DNA of 64,000 nt, taken from NCBI GenBank assembly GCA_963844115.1, contig CAWJNN010000065.1, forward strand, positions 1-64,000, given 5' to 3'. This DNA comes from CS4-C045 sp963844115 (GTDB lineage: Bacteria; Planctomycetota; Planctomycetia; Pirellulales; UBA7805). The notes under the pieces were generated by a model. The model did no database searches, was not told the DNA's origin, and saw only the letters and a list, made by a program, of their open reading frames with translations. Shown in pieces: positions 61,334 through 64,000 of this stretch. Position numbers and translations under genes: made by a program. Each line of letters begins with the position of its first letter. The first letter of the stretch is position 1.

Positions 61334-61450
61334 CCAATCCCCAATCCCCAATCCGAAATCCCCAATCCGCAATCCCCAATCCGCAATCCGCAATCCATCC
61401 AATCCGCAATCCGAAATCCCCAATCCGCAATCCGCAATCCGAAATCCCAA
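61334..61450. repeat. Heptamer array AATCCSM directly before a start codon
   Basis: About sixteen 7-base steps of AATCCGC, AATCCCC or AATCCGA run from 61334 and stop one base before the ATG at 61452. Read in the frame of the next gene the unit gives a seven-residue repeat (NPQSAIR), so the frame stays open upstream, but this is an effect of the array. The unit is that of the array at 39039-39130. Confidence 0.92.
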
Positions 61451-61451
61451 G

Positions 61452-62279
61452 ATGGTCAATTTCATCGATCACCTGCCTTCCGGTCAGATGCACGCCCAGG
61501 ATCTGGTCGAACTGGCCGCGATCGTGGCCGCTCACGGCGAGCTACTGGTCGAATCGCGTGAATCTCGATTGACGGACAAGAGCCTGGAAAATTACTGGTC
61601 GGCTTCAAAGTGTCGATTGGATCGATGGGGTAGTAAGCTGAAGGAACTGCAAAGTCTAGAGTCGCCAGATAAAGCTGCCCGGCAACGGGCACTCGTGTTG
61701 ATCGAAGAGATATTCGCAAGCGAAGCACTTACGCGAGTATGGACGGCAGCGGCCACCGCCTACGACCAGCAGCGAGACAGTTCCGACGCGACCGCGATCG
61801 TGACCAGCGTCCTGAATGGTCAATCCGAGGCACGACATCGAGCGTTACGGTTACTGGCGGACGCGCCCGTCGTTAGCCGCGAAGATGCCATGCGTCTGAC
61901 GCGTCTGCACCGACGTGTGGGGCGTTGGATTGATTTATTGGTCGCTTATCTCCAACGGCATCATGAAGTCAGTCGCTTTGCCATTCAGCAGGAGCGGTGC
62001 CGTGATTTTGCCGCCGATCTGCGCCGCCAAAGCGATCAACGCGGTGGCCGGCATACCTGGCGGCTGACCTTGTCATCCTTACGACAAACACTTTGTCGCG
62101 AACTGCGGCCTCACAGTCCCAACGCGGACTTGAACTTCAAAATCGGGGCCAGCATCCTATCGTGCTTCGACACGAATGCCTTTGAGTCGGTAGGTGCTCT
62201 TCGTTCGCTATGGCTGATCCGACTGCTTGATACGTCGTCGCATTGCGAAGCCATGGTACGCGACCTGCTCGGCGAGTAG
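61452..62279 (+). CDS. Hypothetical helical protein, 275 residues
   Basis: The ATG at 61452 begins a protein with normal composition (MVNFIDHLPSGQMHAQDLVELAAIV) and excludes the repeat-encoded residues. It is mostly alpha-helical with many Arg and Leu residues (LRLLADAPVVSREDAMRLTRLHRRVGRWIDLLVAYLQRHHEVSRF, GASILSCFDTNAFESVGALRSLWLIRLL). No signal peptide or motif is recognised. The leader is wholly made of the heptamer array, without a Shine-Dalgarno. Function unknown. Confidence 0.65.
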   Translation: MVNFIDHLPSGQMHAQDLVELAAIVAAHGELLVESRESRLTDKSLENYWSASKCRLDRWGSKLKELQSLESPDKAARQRALVLIEEIFASEALTRVWTAAATAYDQQRDSSDATAIVTSVLNGQSEARHRALRLLADAPVVSREDAMRLTRLHRRVGRWIDLLVAYLQRHHEVSRFAIQQERCRDFAADLRRQSDQRGGRHTWRLTLSSLRQTLCRELRPHSPNADLNFKIGASILSCFDTNAFESVGALRSLWLIRLLDTSSHCEAMVRDLLGE

Positions 62280-62283
62280 ATAA

Positions 62284-62303
62284 TAGAACGGAACTTGTTC
62301 CGT
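62284..62303. repeat. Second site of the GGAACTTGTTCC motif
   Basis: TAGAACGGAACTTGTTCCGT follows the stop of the hypothetical gene and equals the string at 38493-38512. Short CATTCCCT steps follow it up to 62366. Confidence 0.75.
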
Positions 62304-62358
62304 TCGCTTACTCGAACTGTCACACCGTATTCCCTCATTCCCTCATTCCATCCCTCCA

Positions 62359-63348
62359 TCACTCCGCCTTCTGCCCCACCTCCTGCTCGACGGCGTGGCA
62401 GCGCACGATCGCACCTTCAACATCGATCGGTTGTGGCTCGACGCTGCGGCAGATGTCCATCACGACCGGGCAACGCGGATGAAAATGACAACCGCTGGGC
62501 GGATTCATGGGACTGGGAACGTCTCCTTCCAGCACCTCGCGCTGCGCCCTTTTTTTCGGATCGAGCGTCGGAATCGACGAGAGCAGAGCCTTCGTATAGG
62601 GATGCAAGGGATTACGATAAAGATCTTCGCTCTTCGCCAATTCAGCGATCTCGCCCAAATACATGACCGCCACGCGGTCGGAGATGTACTCGACGACCGA
62701 GAGATCGTGGGAGATGAACAGATACGTCAGGTTGAAGTCGTCCTTGAGATCATTCAGTAAGTTAATGATTTGCGACTGAATCGACACGTCCAGAGCGGAA
62801 ATCGGTTCGTCCAACACGATGAACTCCGGATTGAGCGCCAGTGCGCGAGCGATGCTGATGCGTTGCCGCTGTCCACCGGAAAATTCGTGCGCATAACGGT
62901 GTGCATAGCTGGGGTCCAAACCGACCCGCTCCAGCAGCTGACACACCTTTTGGTAACGTTCGGTTCGAGTCCCGATCCCATGGATCACCAAGGGTTCCTG
63001 CACAATGTTGCGAATCGTCATGCGGGGATTCAGCGAACTGAACGGGTCTTGAAAGACGATCTGCATTTTGCGGCGCAGTTCTCGCAGTTCACCGCTTGGC
63101 ATATGCGTGACGTCTTTCCCCTGGAAGAGAATTTTACCGCTGGTTGGCTCCAGCAGCCGCAACAGAGTACGCCCCAACGTGGTCTTGCCGCATCCACTTT
63201 CGCCGACCAGGCCAAGCGTTTCTCCAGGTCGGATAGAAAACGAGACGTCTTCGACCGCCTTGACGTGTCCCACGACGCGCTTGAGCAGCCCTTTCCGTAC
63301 GGGAAAGTACTTCCTCAGGTTCTGAATGTCGAGCAGCACGTCATTCAT
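62359..63348 (-). CDS. Oligopeptide/dipeptide ABC transporter ATP-binding protein (DppF/OppF type)
   Basis: The 329-residue product has Walker A GESGCGKTTLGRTLL, Q-loop VFQDPFSSLNPRMT, signature FSGGQRQRISIARALAL, Walker B FIVLDEPISALD and H-loop ISHDLSVVEY, followed by the family C-terminus with the Cys cluster GCHFHPRCPVVMDIC. The N-terminal LRKYFPVRKGLLKRVVGHVKAVEDVSF is that of the F subunit. It powers peptide or solute import with its partner DppD-type ATPase. The ATG at 63348 overlaps the upstream gene stop by eight bases; the frame beyond it is antisense to that gene. Confidence 0.95.
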   Translation of the reverse strand: MNDVLLDIQNLRKYFPVRKGLLKRVVGHVKAVEDVSFSIRPGETLGLVGESGCGKTTLGRTLLRLLEPTSGKILFQGKDVTHMPSGELRELRRKMQIVFQDPFSSLNPRMTIRNIVQEPLVIHGIGTRTERYQKVCQLLERVGLDPSYAHRYAHEFSGGQRQRISIARALALNPEFIVLDEPISALDVSIQSQIINLLNDLKDDFNLTYLFISHDLSVVEYISDRVAVMYLGEIAELAKSEDLYRNPLHPYTKALLSSIPTLDPKKRAQREVLEGDVPSPMNPPSGCHFHPRCPVVMDICRSVEPQPIDVEGAIVRCHAVEQEVGQKAE

Positions 63349-64000
63349 ACTTGATTTCTTCGGCAAAGGGACAGCGAGCGAAGTGATCGTTGTATAGCTC
63401 GCGCAGACTTGGCTCGTCGGCCTTACACGGATCTTGAATGTGTGGGCAACGCGGATGGAATTTGCAGCCCGAGGGAAAATGAAGCGGCGTGGGAACCACG
63501 CCCTCGATGGTGGTAAGTCTCCCGGTCCGTGGCATTCCCGGTCGCGGTCGCGAGGCGAACAGGCCGTGGGTATAAGGATGTCGGGGGTTGCTGAACAATT
63601 CCTCCGCCGTTGCATGTTCGACGATCTTTGACGCGTACATCACGGCGACCTCGTCTGCCAATTCAGCAATGACACCCAGATCGTGAGTAATGATCAAGAT
63701 CGACATACCTTCTTCTTCCTGCAGTTGCCGTAATAGATCGAGGATCTGTGCTTCAATCGTGACGTCCAACGCGGTGGTCGGTTCGTCAGCGATCAGCAGC
63801 TGCGGATTACAGGCCAGTGCCATAGCGATCATCGCTCGCTGCCGCATGCCACCCGAAAACTGATGGGGATATTCGTTAACGCGACGCTCTGGCGCCGGGA
63901 TCCGTACCTTCTGCAACATTTCGATCGCTCGATCACGCGCTTCCGCTCGATTTGCCCCCTGGTGCAGGCGAATCGCTTCGCCAATCTGGGCACCGATCGT
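63341..64000 (-). CDS. Oligopeptide/dipeptide ABC transporter ATP-binding protein (DppD/OppD type), partial
   Basis: The gene enters from beyond the right edge; the visible 219 residues start in the helical domain (IGEAIRLHQGANRAEARDRAIEMLQKV) and include the signature FSGGMRQRAMIAMALA, Walker B LLIADEPTTALDVT, H-loop ITHDLGVIAELAD and the C-terminal GCKFHPRCPHIQDPC cluster. Walker A lies outside the window. It is translated just before and overlaps the DppF-type gene, so both ATPases are made together. Permease and binding-protein genes would be expected upstream, outside the window. Confidence 0.95.
   Translation of the reverse strand, partial: TIGAQIGEAIRLHQGANRAEARDRAIEMLQKVRIPAPERRVNEYPHQFSGGMRQRAMIAMALACNPQLLIADEPTTALDVTIEAQILDLLRQLQEEEGMSILIITHDLGVIAELADEVAVMYASKIVEHATAEELFSNPRHPYTHGLFASRPRPGMPRTGRLTTIEGVVPTPLHFPSGCKFHPRCPHIQDPCKADEPSLRELYNDHFARCPFAEEIKYE

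Noticed and set aside
61281..61451. N-terminal extension with NPQSAIR repeats for the gene at 61452
   Set aside because: It is the translation of a heptamer array, whose 21-base period stays open by itself; the real start fits the ATG after the array.

Overview
The window looks like a chromosomal segment of a planctomycete, most likely of the Pirellulales. The evidence is a set of families typical of that group. They include a PVC-type membrane-dehydrogenase/HEAT/cytochrome c protein, a secreted DUF1080 protein, an ECF sigma factor overlapping a membrane-anchored Ser/Thr kinase, a second ECF sigma factor paired with a pseudopilin-like anti-sigma candidate, EF-hand secreted proteins, and many genes without a clear Shine-Dalgarno sequence. 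No rRNA, tRNA or CRISPR was recognised by eye.

Layout. Positions 1-16 kb are accessory. They hold a decayed REP-associated transposase element with perfect 30-bp terminal inverted repeats, a response-regulator remnant, several secreted planctomycetal proteins, a cysteine-peptidase/metallopeptidase fusion, a transposase tail, a solo end of the first element, and an ISKra4-like insertion sequence (14130-15920) whose transposase is split at a run of seven U. Positions 16.1-25.5 kb are the first flagellar block: HATPase protein, a fused FliF-FliG, FliH, FliI, FliJ, FliN, FliO, FliP, FliQ, FliR and a short FlhB. Positions 25.5-35.4 kb are housekeeping: sulfotransferase, polA, a VapBC-like module, coaE, rho, ribH, nusB, ftsY. 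Positions 35.9-41.8 kb hold a Cys-rich secreted protein, an ammonium transporter with its PII protein, a TatD-like hydrolase and a coiled-coil membrane protein. Positions 42.2-49.6 kb are the second flagellar block: flhA, flhF, flhG, fliA, and after a gap the anti-sigma factor flgM. Positions 50.1-64 kb hold Fur, purB, the two ECF systems, a DUF1990/YndJ pair, an M48 protease, a methyltransferase and the start of an oligopeptide ABC transporter operon.

How the genes work together. The two flagellar blocks encode the MS-ring, most of the export gate, the export ATPase complex, the placement proteins FlhF/FlhG and the sigma-28/FlgM checkpoint. The switch protein FliG is covalently part of FliF and has no recognisable FliG N-terminal domain. 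FlhB ends before the autocleaving C-terminal domain. FliM, the stator and the rod/hook genes are not in the window. AmtB and PII form the usual nitrogen pair, but PII has Phe at position 51, the residue uridylylated in enterobacteria.

At the DNA level the most striking feature is a recurrent class of short-unit tandem arrays in the gaps between genes, mostly of 7-bp units. At several loci a G-rich array is followed by its complementary C-rich array, so long hairpins are possible. At least six loci show this with four different unit families, and two families occur at more than one locus. A second dispersed structure is a hairpin with an AGTCTTTTTTCCTGT stem, seen at 7.7 kb and 35.4 kb.
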